This document shows positions 8,775 to 19,600 of a stretch of 64,000 bases of DNA, piece after piece. Position numbers and translations under genes: made by a program. The DNA comes from Flaviflexus equikiangi (GTDB lineage Bacteria > Actinomycetota > Actinomycetes > Actinomycetales > Actinomycetaceae), in assembly GCF_014069875.1 (NCBI RefSeq), contig NZ_CP059676.1, forward strand, positions 248,001-312,000, written 5' to 3'. The notes under the pieces were generated by a model. That model was not told where the DNA came from. It did no database searches and was given only the letters and a program-made list of their open reading frames with translations. Within the stretch, counting starts at the first letter, position 1. Each line of letters starts with the position of its first letter.

Positions 8775-8936
8775 GCTCCTATATCTGTCAACTCGCTTTC
8801 TGCAGTGGCATGGTGGCTGGTTGAGCTTTGATGAGGTGGTAGACCTCGCGGATGACGTAGCTGATGACGCTCGTTGAAATTCCCCAGTTCTGCTCATTGA
8901 ATTTCCCCACCCGGGGCCGCTTCCGTTCATAGGGGC

Positions 8937-8990
8937 GGGCCTTCCTCGAAGCTAGTGGTATTCGACCACGCACGAGCTAGAGGAAGGCCC
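8937..8990 (+). repeat. Hairpin upstream of istA fragment
   Basis: An 11-bp perfect inverted repeat (GGGCCTTCCTC / GAGGAAGGCCC) is separated by 32 bases and ends just before the istA start codon. It could be the IS21 end region or a transcription barrier protecting the transposase gene from read-through. The stretch 8775-8936 before it has no recognisable gene. Confidence 0.5.
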
Positions 8991-8997
8991 TGTCTCT

Positions 8998-9373
8998 ATG
9001 TTGACACAGGAGGAAGCCGTGGATATCCACGCATTACATCGTCGGGGAATCTCTATCAGTGAGATCGCCCGAATCACTGGAAGAGACCGTAAGACCATCC
9101 GGTCATATCTGATCGGTAAGCAAGAGCCTGGCAAACGCAAGAAACCCGAGAGCTCGTTTGAGCCGTTTGTGGAATACGTATCTGCGAGATTGATCGAGGA
9201 TCCCCACCTGTTCGCTCAGACCTTGTTTGATGAACTGCTCGGTCTGGGATTTCCTGGCTCGTATCAAACGCTCACACGCCAGGTCCGTGCCCGTGGCTTA
9301 CGGCCAGCCTGTCAGGCATGTGCTCACGTCACCAAAAGGGCGAACGCTGTCATCGAGCACCCGCCGGGCGAGG
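8998..9373 (+). pseudogene. IS21-family IstA N-terminal fragment
   Basis: The start MLTQEEAVDIHALHRRGIS with a helix-turn-helix (ISEIARITGRDRKTIRSYL) is the classic IstA DNA-binding N-terminus. It continues with FEPFVEYVSARLIEDPHL and FPGSYQTLTRQVRARGLRP. About 125 residues remain. The gene is interrupted at 9373 by the left end of the complete IS3 element, and neither its catalytic core nor an istB is present on the other side. Confidence 0.8.
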
Positions 9374-9422
9374 TGATTCGGCCTGGGTTTAGTTCCGAGC
9401 TTTATAGCAGAATAGGAACACT

Positions 9423-9737
9423 ATGCCCAGAAAGTATGACCCCGAACTGAAGCAGCGTGCGGTGCGGATGGTTTCCGAGGCTCTTCCCGATCACCCCACT
9501 CGCACAGCCGCGGTCCGTCATGTCGCGGACCTGCTCGGGGTAGGCGCAGAGGCCCTGCGAACCTGGCACCGGCAGGCCGAAGTCGACCAAGGTAAAAGGC
9601 CCGGCGTGACGACCGACTTAGCCGCAGAGAATAAACGACTGGAGCGTGAGAACGCTGAGCTGCGCAAGGCTAACGAGGTGCTTAAAGCTGCGAGTATATT
9701 TTTCGCGAAGGAACTCGACCGGCCACGGACGAAATGA
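9423..9737 (+). CDS. IS3-family transposase OrfA
   Basis: This 104-residue helix-turn-helix and leucine-zipper protein binds the element ends. It starts MPRKYDPELKQRAVRMVSE and contains the HTH segment AAVRHVADLLGVGAEALRTW. The C-terminal coiled coil (LAAENKRLERENAELRKANE, VLKAASIFFAKEL) is typical of IS3 OrfA. The stop overlaps the OrfB start (ATGA). In this family the two are normally joined by translational frameshifting or coupling to give the active transposase. Confidence 0.9.
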   Translation: MPRKYDPELKQRAVRMVSEALPDHPTRTAAVRHVADLLGVGAEALRTWHRQAEVDQGKRPGVTTDLAAENKRLERENAELRKANEVLKAASIFFAKELDRPRTK

Positions 9738-10645
9738 TCGCTTTCATCGATACTTATCGTGATCGTTTCGGAGTTGAGTTCCTCTGCGCCACGCTTCGTG
9801 GAGCAGTCCGTGGATTTATCACCTCCCGTGGATACCGTGCCGCGAAGAGCCGGCCCCCGTCAGCCCGTCAGCTGAAAGACGAGCTGCTGATTCCAGAGAT
9901 CCAGCGCCTGCACAAAGAGCATTACAGCGTCTACGGACGCCGCAAGATGCATGCGCTCCTGAAACGACAGGGCTGGGACATCGGCCGCGATCAGACCCAC
10001 AGGCTCATGAAACTCGCCGACGTTGAAGGTATTCGCAGGTCAAAGAAGGCTTTCACCACGATCCCTGATTCCGGCTTAGCGCTGCCCGGGGACCTGGTGG
10101 AGCGCCGGTTTGTAGCTGACCGACCTAACCAATTGTGGGTCTGCGACATCACCTATGTCGCCACCTGGTCCGGGTTCGCCTACGTCTCTTTCATCATCGA
10201 CGTCTTCGCTCGTCGTATCGCCGGCTGGAATGTTGCCTCGACATTGAAAGCTGACGTGCTACCACTGCAAGCTTTGGAGATGGCTGCCTGGCAAAACGAC
10301 GGTGACCTTGATGGAGTGATCCATCATAGCGATCACGGCTCGAACTACATGTCCCTGGTCTACACCAGCAGGGTCAATGAACTCGGCGCCAAGCCCTCTA
10401 CCGGGACCGTCGGCGATAGTTTTGACAACGCGATGGCTGAATCGGTTAATGCTCTCTACAAGGCCGAACTGATTCGTCAGCGCGGGCCGTGGAAGACCGT
10501 GGAAGAAGTTGAGCTGGCAACCCTGGAATACGTGTGGTGGTGGAACAACAAACGCCTCCACGGTGAACTTGGCTACCGCAGCCCGCTCGAGGTCGAGACC
10601 GCCTACTACACTGAACAAGAATCCCGCCTGACACCAGTCCGGTGA
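9734..10645 (+). CDS. IS3-family transposase OrfB (DDE integrase)
   Basis: The 303-residue catalytic subunit is complete. The HTH_21-type region (HKEHYSVYGRRKMHALLKRQ) precedes the rve core. DDE residues are visible in WVCDITYV (first Asp), HHSDHGSNY (second Asp) and NAMAESVNALYKAELI (Glu). It ends TAYYTEQESRLTPVR, 12 bases before the right terminal repeat. Nothing suggests inactivation. Confidence 0.93.
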   Translation: MIAFIDTYRDRFGVEFLCATLRGAVRGFITSRGYRAAKSRPPSARQLKDELLIPEIQRLHKEHYSVYGRRKMHALLKRQGWDIGRDQTHRLMKLADVEGIRRSKKAFTTIPDSGLALPGDLVERRFVADRPNQLWVCDITYVATWSGFAYVSFIIDVFARRIAGWNVASTLKADVLPLQALEMAAWQNDGDLDGVIHHSDHGSNYMSLVYTSRVNELGAKPSTGTVGDSFDNAMAESVNALYKAELIRQRGPWKTVEEVELATLEYVWWWNNKRLHGELGYRSPLEVETAYYTEQESRLTPVR

Positions 10646-10746
10646 CAGGAAAAACGGTCGGAACTAAACCCAGGCCGAATCATAACTGACATTATTCCAT
10701 CCTTGTTTCCAAGCCCAGGAATCTCCACCAAACCCAGAGCGATTCA

Positions 10747-11359
10747 TCCATTCTTGGTGCCGAGCCCCTAATCAGCGATCACATGCTGGCAACCGACCCT
10801 GGTGGCAACACCCCCCCCGGATCATTGGATAGACAGGGGCAAGACACCATGCCAGGGCGACTGGCCGACAATCCCAATCAACACCCGCCAATCAGGACCT
10901 GTCAACAAGGTAACGGGGCACGAGATTCTCCTAACTTCCACTGGTCGCGCTCTCCCTCGCGCAGACCTTGGTACTAGGACCAGACTAAATAATACATTTG
11001 GTTGTGACATTCGGATTTTCTATAGACGCCGTTACGATGGAGCCGGGTCGTAAAGAACTGTTGTTAGCTCTCTTGACTAATTCCTAGCGTCCGGAAGTCA
11101 TTTCGGGGCGCTTTGCTATCGTTCAGGATCGTCATCTTGTTTACGGGATAGTTTAGAAAGGCGACTTCTCAAGAGTGGCATGTCACTGTTGAGAAGTTGC
11201 CTAGGCCCGTTCTCCAGAAAGACTAGCTCCAAGAACTCGCAACCACAGTACGACGAACGCCGATTTATCGATGAGTGGGTTGACAGTAGCCAACTGTCCA
11301 GCCCGTGTTGTGTGACTCCCGTAGGGTTGTTGCAGGTTTATGTGGGTCACACAACGACT
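10747..11359. other. Gene-free stretch between IS cluster and defence operon
   Basis: About 610 bases without a convincing gene. Several short frames (for example 10783-10977 and 10802-11053) have no family signature and probably derive from the destroyed IS1249-like element. A 10-bp inverted repeat lies at the far end, just after the operon. Confidence 0.5.
11307..11355 (-). repeat. 10-bp inverted repeat at the 3' end of the defence operon
   Basis: GTTGTGTGAC at 11307-11316 is matched perfectly by GTCACACAAC at 11346-11355, separated by 29 bases. It begins four bases beyond the stop codon of the UvrD-like gene. There is no T-run, so a terminator is only one possibility; a mobile-element end is another. 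Confidence 0.5.
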
Positions 11360-13651
11360 CTACGCGCGGGCGCTTGACAAAGTCTCGGCCGGTAGGAGCT
11401 CTGACGGCTCACCGTGCGTCGTGACCACGAGCTGATCGCGGGCACGGGACGCTGCGACATAGAGGAGCGAGCGTTCACGCTGGATAGCATCGCTCACCTC
11501 AGCGTCCCCCAGGTTCTTGAGGGCATACGGTTGTGGCATGAGGCCGTTGTCTACGCCGATGAGGACCACGTGGGTGAATTCCATGCCCTTCGCACCGTGC
11601 ATGGTCATGATCTGGACCTTGGAGTTATCGGCGGAGGCGTGTGCGGTCTTGACGGCCCGGATGCCGAGTTCGGTCAGCGCGCTCGTGGCTCGATTGACGA
11701 GCGGATGTGTGCGGGCGAGGACCCCGATGTGGGCACTCGGATCATCGTCAAGCCATCGGGTGATGAGGGAAGCAACTCCTCCAAGTTCGGCCGCCTCACT
11801 CTGGAACTTGATGAGTCGCGGAGCAGGCCCGGAACGAGCGGATCGGTAGCCCTGAATGGAGTCCTTAACACCGTCAGCATCGATCCACGTGCCCTCAAGG
11901 ACCTGCAGTGCGTAACTGAGGTTCTCACGGGTGGTGCGGTAGTTGAGGCGGAGCCTGCGGGAGGCGCGCCCGCGGGTGACGATACCGAATCGAGAGAGGA
12001 CGTAGTGCTGGCCGTAAATGCGCTGGTGAGCATCTTCAGAGATGAAGATGTCGTTCTTCCCGGGGGCGACGCAGGCGCGGAGGAAAAGCCAGTGGCCTGC
12101 GTGGAAGTCCTGGGCCTCATCGACAAGGACGTGGTCAAATAGGTAGCTTCCATCTATTTCGGAGCGGCGAATAAGGACGCGTGAGGCGACAGCCGCGAGT
12201 CCCGGCCAGGTCAGCTGACCATCTCTGGCGGAGGCTGTCATGAATGTGGAGAGGATGGCCCACACAGCCTTACGTTGGCTACGGCTGAGGGCAGTGCCGC
12301 GGCCTTGGCGTGAAACGCGAAGATAGTCCTTTTCTAAGGTGATCCCGTTGGCGATGACAACGGTCTCGTATTCCTGGGCGAGGAATGTTTCGTTCGCGAG
12401 TGAGGGCGCAAGATCGGTCTCGGCCAGGTCGGTAGCGTCCGACCATGCGCGTGTTTCACCATATTGGGGGAAGGGGCGAACACTTGCGGTCTCGTGCCCG
12501 AGGACCATGGTGGTAGCCGCCCTGATCTCATCGGCTGACGCACCATTGAGGATGCCGATGACGAGGGCGTCGATGCCTGAGATGTGAATCCCAGGGTCGC
12601 CTGGCTTGTCTGCCACGGGATAGACCGGGTCCAATGTGCTCATGTGGTCCTTGAGCGAGTCTGCGAGTCCACGGGTATAGGTGGTCAAAAGAACTCGAGG
12701 GGGATGTTCTGCATCGCCCACGAGCCTATGTGCGCGGTGCACCGTTACGACAGTCTTCCCAGTTCCGGCACCACCGAAAACGCGTCCAGCACCAGAGAAA
12801 TTGCGCTCGACGATGTCGCGCTGCTCGGGATGGATGAAGACGCGCCATTTGTTGAAGTCACCGGTCTCTAGGACGTTGCGAAGCTCATCGTTAGTCGCGC
12901 CTTCGAGGTAGGCGAACTCGAGCTGGGCGGCAGGGGACTTGATGCCCTCGATAAGCTGGGTGTCGGCTTCAGCCTCAGGAGTGGAGGATAGGCCAAGGCT
13001 GTCCTTGACCTCGTCAATGCTGAGGCCAGCAACTAGTCCCAGGATCGCGTCGCCTTCCCAAGCGGGATGGCCCTGGAGAACAGTATCTAGCTCCTCCTCG
13101 GTCGTCACCTCAAAGACGGCGGCAGCAACGGCATCGGAGATGCCGAGAGAGGAGACGAGAGTCTCCTCATCGAACCCTGCGGCAGTCAGCGAGTCACCCG
13201 GGCTCGCCACGGCTGGCGCTTGTTCAGAAACCTCGGCTTCAACCTGAGCAAAGGCATCCATGGCGGCCTGCTCGGCCTTGGCCCGTGAAGAATAGCCGGG
13301 TCCCGCATCCCCGATCTCGGGTGCGGTGAGTTCGATGAGCTCTGTGATGCCGTTGACGGGATTGATCTTGAGCGAGATCTTCTTGGCCTTTTCAATCGCT
13401 TCGTCATGCATGAGGATGTCGACGATGACGAAGTGATGCTGGTTCGCATCCCGCAATTCGAACATGACAGCCCGGTACTTGAGGTTCACACGGCCTGTTC
13501 GCACGCGGGGATCCACTGTGCCATGGATGGGTTCGATATGAAGAGCCGGCGTGGACGGATCCTGCTGGAGCTTCATCAGGAAGTCCATGGCTTCCTTCTT
13601 GAGGGAACCATCAAGGTCGAGCTTGTGGTGAATGGAGAAGGATGCACTCAT
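11360..13651 (-). CDS. UvrD/Rep-like SF1 helicase with RelE-like N-terminus
   Basis: The 763-residue product starts with the ATG that overlaps the upstream stop (ATGA). Residues about 1-100 (RTGRVNLKYRAVMFELRD, FVIVDILMHDEAIEKAKK) resemble a RelE/ParE-type fold as seen at the front of some bacterial UvrD-like helicases. A variable acidic middle follows. SF1 motifs are intact: Walker A GGAGTGKTV (about 292-300), Walker B LVDEAQDFH (about 508), motif III-like SEDAHQRIY, LNYRTTREN, and near the end MTMHGAKGMEFTHVVL and LYVAASRARDQLVV. It is the last gene of a four-gene leftward operon with SNF2 helicase, adenine methylase and DEAD/DUF1998 helicase, so a role in anti-phage defence is inferred. 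It may unwind or process foreign DNA. The toxin-like reading of the N-terminus is tentative. Confidence 0.8.
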   Translation of the reverse strand: MSASFSIHHKLDLDGSLKKEAMDFLMKLQQDPSTPALHIEPIHGTVDPRVRTGRVNLKYRAVMFELRDANQHHFVIVDILMHDEAIEKAKKISLKINPVNGITELIELTAPEIGDAGPGYSSRAKAEQAAMDAFAQVEAEVSEQAPAVASPGDSLTAAGFDEETLVSSLGISDAVAAAVFEVTTEEELDTVLQGHPAWEGDAILGLVAGLSIDEVKDSLGLSSTPEAEADTQLIEGIKSPAAQLEFAYLEGATNDELRNVLETGDFNKWRVFIHPEQRDIVERNFSGAGRVFGGAGTGKTVVTVHRAHRLVGDAEHPPRVLLTTYTRGLADSLKDHMSTLDPVYPVADKPGDPGIHISGIDALVIGILNGASADEIRAATTMVLGHETASVRPFPQYGETRAWSDATDLAETDLAPSLANETFLAQEYETVVIANGITLEKDYLRVSRQGRGTALSRSQRKAVWAILSTFMTASARDGQLTWPGLAAVASRVLIRRSEIDGSYLFDHVLVDEAQDFHAGHWLFLRACVAPGKNDIFISEDAHQRIYGQHYVLSRFGIVTRGRASRRLRLNYRTTRENLSYALQVLEGTWIDADGVKDSIQGYRSARSGPAPRLIKFQSEAAELGGVASLITRWLDDDPSAHIGVLARTHPLVNRATSALTELGIRAVKTAHASADNSKVQIMTMHGAKGMEFTHVVLIGVDNGLMPQPYALKNLGDAEVSDAIQRERSLLYVAASRARDQLVVTTHGEPSELLPAETLSSARA

Positions 13652-16600
13652 GACTTGCTCCCAACGAGTAAGCGGGCGGGAATGGCGTGTGAAGTGAGAG
13701 TATCGGCGTAGAGGATGTCCCACCCAGACGTCGTCAGGCTCGTTTCAACAGCACTATCGGAGTCTTCAGCAGTAAAGAAGATGATGACCTTGTGGTTAGT
13801 CCACGCCATGACGGTGGGGACGCCCTCGTGTTCGTCACCGATCGAGTCGGGTTGTATCGCTCCTGCTGATGCCAGGATGGCGATGGCAGGAGTGACGTCA
13901 TCATCGTCAACGTACTCGTTCATGATCTCTTCCCAGATCGAACCAGCTCGTTCTGTCTCGGATGCCACCGTAGGTTCAGGATTTTTCGGCTCAACGTCGC
14001 TCTCTGTCGTGACATCAACGTAGTCAGCAGAGAACCAGACCAGGTTGGCCAAGTTGAGGAAGTTGTTCCACGATTCAAGATCGACAGCGGTGTCCGGCAC
14101 ATCGAAGAACAAGCGTTGAGGTTGAGGCAATCCTCCGACGACTGTTGCTGTCATCGTTATTCCCTGACCGGGATAGTCCATGATCAGACCTCTCGGAGTC
14201 TTCTCTGGCGTTGTTGAAAGAATGGTGTTGAGGGCGGCAAAGGGTGCCATCTTGTCCCATAGCGGTTCTGTTGGACGTGTGAGGTAGGTGAGAAGTAGAT
14301 CGAACTGTGAATTGCTGACCAGGTCGAGATCATCTGGACCCATGTTCAGATGTTGACTTGCGCCCTGTGCCGTCCTGAAACCGCCGAGCCACGAGGGTAG
14401 TGTGCCATCAGTGGTCCGGTCCAGATCTGCCGACGTGAGCGAGAAGGGCTGAATATGCTGGCTGGCGAGCCAGCCTCGCTTCGCAATGTCCCCCCGAACC
14501 CGGTGATGACGATCCGAGACATGATAGGCGGCGCCATCGAGGTACAAGGCCAGGGCCCTGGACTGATGGTTGATCGGCTCGAAGTAGAAGTCTGGGATCG
14601 TGCGGCCAAAGTTCTTCTGCTCGGTCATGCGCCACTTGGTTCCGTTGCGGAAGGTGACATCCCAGGTTCGGACGCCCGCGGTATTCCGCTCGACGACCTG
14701 CGCCTGATCGTCGTCGAGCCGATCACGCAGCATTGTCCGGAAACGGATCTCGAGGGCCGAACTTTCATCGATCGAGGGGCGGGTCTCCTGAACCTCCCAC
14801 GGCACGACCTCGCCATCATCTCCGGTGGGGTGGAGTAGGTCCTTGATACAGGCGATGGCGGTCTCACGAGACGTTGAACCTATCATGCGTGGTGGAGCGT
14901 AGGGGAGCAGGCATGAGGGGCAGCAGAGGCGCTCGGAATCATCGCACGTGCATTCCTCAAGCTTGGCCAGCGCGCACTCAAGAGTCATTCGAACATCCGC
15001 GGGCCGAGAGAACTGCTTGAGGTAGCCCGTGCCACCTGGAACAAGATCGTGAATAAGGAGAGCGTCGACTGTACGGTCGTCGCCGGGCACTTTGACGGTC
15101 GTGATGTTGAGGTGCATGGGGTCAGCCCCGAGAACTTCCTTGAAACCCAATCGGATGGCCGCGTGCAGAGACGACATCGTGAGCGAATCAGAGCCAGCCG
15201 TGTACTTAGCCGGCAGATAGACAAGGACCCCCTGCGTTCTAAGATTGCGAGCTAAAGCAAATGCGACGGTGTCTTCTTCGGTCTTGTCGCGGTAGGTGCA
15301 CCACGGCCGATGGTCAAAGCGAGAGTTTGACCCGGCCGCTGAATCGATGTGACCGCAATGGCGGCAGACACGGAAGAGAGGAGCCGAGTAACGGCGCGAG
15401 GCAAACTCGCGTTCCTCACCGCTCCCTCGGCCTAGGTTCAACCACCGGATATCGACCGTACGAAGGTACTGAGCACCGAAGCCGTTCTGAACGAACCACT
15501 GATCGATCTCAACGTGCTCCGGCACCATGAACCCGACGTGCATGGAGAACATGACCCGCGTGCGATCTTCGGCTGTATCAGTGATCGCAGACTTTGTCTG
15601 TTCGACCTCGGCCGAGACCTTCTTCATCGGAAGAACGTCAAGCAGGGCTCCACGGTCAGCGAAGCCTTTATGGCCACACCGCGGGCACGGACGCGGGCCC
15701 TCAATGTCGACCTCGTTGTAGGAGCACGACGGGCACAGTCGCCAAGACTCGATCGCGGATCCCAGGTGCCCGATCTCGACCGAGTCGATACTCGCGGCGA
15801 CGCCCTGAGCATAGAACACGGCGCCCGGAGCAAGCTCCTCAATAGCCGTGGAAATACCACGTCGGTAGTCGAGGACTTCGGTGTTGAACACCTGCGTATG
15901 CGGGTCCATCTTCGACACGGAGACGGACAGGTCAACAGCATCATCAAGTAGCGTGAAATTGGGAAGTAGACCAAATCGCTCGAGCGAGCTCACCCAATGT
16001 TCGTCGGTCAAGTCCTTCAGCAACTTGTCGGTGTGCCACAGGGAAGCGCGGGTCGTCCTGCGCTCTTCTTCTAGCTCGTCGTTGTCACGGTCCTCGACTG
16101 AATCGAGTTCTGCTTGCCGATCGATCAACCGCGTTTTGCGTTCACGGAGAGTGCTGCGCTCGGTGTGCCAGTCATCTTGAGCTTGCACCAGGCTCGACCG
16201 GAGTGATGAGGTGCCGGTACCGCTTGCCCAGTCACGGAGATCTTTGACCGTCGCATCGTCGACATTACGGGCAATTGATGCTTCGAAGCGATCAATGAGA
16301 TTATCAACGCCACCGTCCAGCCGCTCAAGTAGAACATCAACCAGGTTCTGAGAGGCGGGAGCCTTGGCAAAGACATCTCGGGCCGTGCGTAGCAAGGGGA
16401 GGCGCGCATCAATATCCGTGGAATCGATGATGAAAGCGGTGAGCTGGCGCTGGAGAATCTCCACGGCGGACAGAAAAGCGGCGGGCGGAGCGACCGAGCC
16501 GGAAATAATTGATAGTGGCTCATTGAGCTTCGGCAAGGTCTGCCCGCGGCCCTGAACGAGGGCAAACGCCAGGGAATTACCGGTCAAGCGGCCGGCGCGT

Positions 16601-19600
16601 CCCACTCGCTGAACATAGCTGGCGACCGTATGGGGCAGGGAGGAAAGCATGACCGTGGACAGGTCACCGATATCGATGCCCATTTCAAGCGTCGGTGTCG
16701 CAACGAGAACGTTCGGACTATTCGGAAGCTGATCCGATTCAGTACCTCGGAAAGCGTGCTCGAGCCCCTGGCGCAGGTCCTTGTCGAGAAGGCTCGTATG
16801 TTCCCTGGCGATCACGGTTCCGGGTTCGGTCGCTGAGTACAGTTTCCGGTAGTAGTTGTCCTCTATCGGGGTCTCTCGGAGCCGACCGCTGCAGGCGAAG
16901 GTGAGGCAGGGAGCATCGACGAGCTCTTCCCGTACCCGGCTAGCAACGGCGAGGTGCGAATGGCAGATTTCGCACTCCAGCACACGGGGATCTTCTTCGA
17001 TGGTGATAGCCACTGATTCGGGGAGGATCGAGTACACCGTTCCACCCGATTTCGTTGTATCTGCACGGAGGATGTCGAATGATGCGAGAGACTCCAGGAG
17101 GCTTCGCATAGCCCGGGCGGCAGCATCGACGGGAATCTCCAAGAATTGTGCCGTCCACTGAGCATAGCGGCCACGCGGACTCGCCACCGCTGACACACCA
17201 TGGTCCTTTTCACGTGACAGCTTCGAGGAGCTAACACGTGGAAACTCTGGTGCGCCACCTGGAGGGAAACGAGGAACACCGCGGGCGCGGGACTGCGACC
17301 GGTTGAGCTGGTAGCTGTTAGCGTCGTGGGAGATATAGGTGCCAAGCCAGTCATGGTAAAGACCACCGCGAAGGCGGATCATCTCAAGAATGCCCTGCGC
17401 CCACGGCACGAGTGACTCGCTATCTCGATCAAAGTCGAAGACACCGAGAGAAGCGATAGCCGCCCGCGCACTCTCCATGAGGATGTTCTCCGGTGCGATC
17501 ACCTGAGTGGACAAAGAGCCGGTCGAAACGAGCGAGCGAGCAAGATGTGCGCGCTGGCCGAACTCAAGGAGGAGATCAAACTCGAGCCTTGCCAACGCAT
17601 TCTTCTTTGCTTGGCTGCGCTGATTCGACGGGTACTCGGGGGACCAGAATGGACGGAAGCTATCGTAATCGGCGATATCGGGAGGTAGGAGTCCGTACCG
17701 TGCCCGGTTATCCTTGCCAGCCGACTCAACGAGCAATGGAGCGAGCTCGTGAAGACGAATTCCGGATGATCCGACGTGCTTGCGAGTCAGGGTTCGCAAC
17801 GCAAACGTGCGCGACCGAGACTGCACGAACCCAGCTCTGTGGGCTGCGTCCTGAACAGAGTCGGTAAAAACGAGCGTCTTCTTCTCAGATCGGTCCAGGC
17901 CGGGCATACCAAACAGGTTGGATAGGGAGACGGACAAGAGGGTGGCGACGGAGGAACCGACGTATCTGATCGCATTGGTTTCCCCGCATGAGGGGCATGT
18001 GGAATCGGCGGACAGTTTCGAGGCGTCCTTGCCGTTGAATGTTAAAACCGGGATCGAGGCGAGTGAGTCTTCTTCTTCCTCTGTGGGTTGACGTAGAGAA
18101 AGCTCATTAGCTTGGGTGTGCAACCACATGACCGATGCATCATCGTCAGCCTTTCGTGGGCCTGTGACAGGCTCATCATGTGCGAGCGCGTACCGTTGCT
18201 CCGGTGTCGCATCAATCAACGCGCGCTGCAGATCCTTGTTGAAGATCGAGGACTGACGGATTGTCTGCTGATCGAAGTTAGGAATGTTCGTTCCGGCGTC
18301 AAGTTTGACCATCCACCCTGATCGTCCACAGATACGGCAGTAGCACGCGGGCAGCCACGGAGCCTGATCATGGGAGGTTTCCGCCGGCCCATCATCACTC
18401 CAGCGGAACATGGCACCTGACTCAGGTAGCGCGGTTGCCCGGTCAATACGAGAGAGTTCGCGGAGCCACATGTGGACTTCCACGCCCGGGAAGCGTTTAC
18501 CGCCCCACGAATCCTCCTTGCCCAAGCTGGAGCGCATGAACGACATGGCGGACAGAGCATGGGTGATGAACTGTTCCGCCCGCTCAGCACCGACACGGCG
18601 TGCTGTCTCGCCCAGCACAACGTTCGGCAGGGATTCGACCCTATCCAGATCCCGGTGATGGAGGGGAGCTGCACTTGCTGCGTGGATCAAGAGAGCTTCA
18701 GTGAGGGGGTGCTGTGCGGCGGCACCAATAGCCGAGTGGAGCTTCGGTTCACATCCCCATACCTCGGCGCAAAAGGCATAAAAAGCTCGCTCTCCCTCAT
18801 CACCATCACCCTCATCAACCGCTCGTAGAACAGCCTCAACGATGTCAACATCGGGCATACCCGAGGTTGACGTCAGGGTGGGGGAGCCGAACTTCTCGGC
18901 CATCTCCTCCTGCCATTGCGGCAACGACACCATGGTTTCGGACACGACGCAATCGGACGTGAAGGGCCTACCGAATACAGTTTCCGCGAAGGCGAGCATC
19001 GGCTGATCGTCGCCCTTCGCACCCAGTGTCGCCGACGTTGCCACCGGAGTGATCTTGCCGAGCGGCCACGGGAATGAACTCTTCTCATCGTCTGCTTGGA
19101 AGGCAGAAATCATGAGGCCTAGACGGCGCAAGAGCAAGGCGACATCTGTACCCTGCGCGCCGTCATACGTGTGGAACTCATCGAGAACCACATATTGAAG
19201 GGTGGTAGCAGAGTGCTCCCAGATCTCCCGATCAGCGGGACGAAGCAACAGCTGATCCAACATCTTGTAGTTGGTCAGCAGAATATCCGGTGGATCAATC
19301 TGCAGCGTGTCGCGGCTCTTCGACGTTGACCGCTTTCCGTTGCGAGTACGCGAGACGCGGGTCAGCTCACCCGTGTAAATGCCATAGGAGACGTCATCGA
19401 GTTCAGGGTCAGACTCGAAGAGAGCCTCGAGACGATTGAGCTGATCGTTCGCCAACGCGTTCATGGGGTAAAGAAGGAGAGCCTTAACGCCCCGCTGTCC
19501 ACGGGCCCTCATGCGACGAGCATGATCGATGATGGGATAGAGGAAGGCCTCGGTCTTTCCCGAACCCGTCCCTGTCACGACAAGAGTCGGTTCCGGTACT

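Larger units (their letters stand above)
9374..10682 (+). mobile_element. Complete IS3-family insertion sequence, 1309 bp
   Basis: Perfect 25-bp terminal inverted repeats lie at 9374-9398 and 10658-10682 (outer ends TGATTCGGCCTGGGTTTAG). They enclose orfA and orfB on the plus strand. Both frames are intact with full catalytic motifs, so the element may be active. Flanks (AGG left, TAA right) show no 3-bp target duplication, and istA does not resume on the right, so the neighbourhood was rearranged after insertion. The ends are clearly related to the TGAATCGC-type ends at 8507, 10722 and 36476. Confidence 0.9.
8507..10746 (-). mobile_element. Outer IS3-family remnant bounded by inverted 25-bp ends, filled with other elements
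   Basis: Perfectly matching 25-base ends occur in inverse orientation at 8507-8531 and 10722-10746; they begin TGAATCGCTCTGGGTTTGG. Just inside the left copy is an IS3 orfB C-terminus on the minus strand. Just inside the right copy, minus-strand reading gives AAGGATGG then ATG about 50 bases in, as expected of an orfA start, cut after three codons by the intact IS3 element. Between are an IS21 fragment and that complete IS3 copy. The same 25-base end recurs at 36476. No short target duplication is seen at the outer edges. Confidence 0.6.

Noticed and set aside
10783-11053. Two overlapping short plus-strand frames after the IS cluster
   Set aside because: No start signal or family motif; probably out-of-frame debris of the IS1249-like element.
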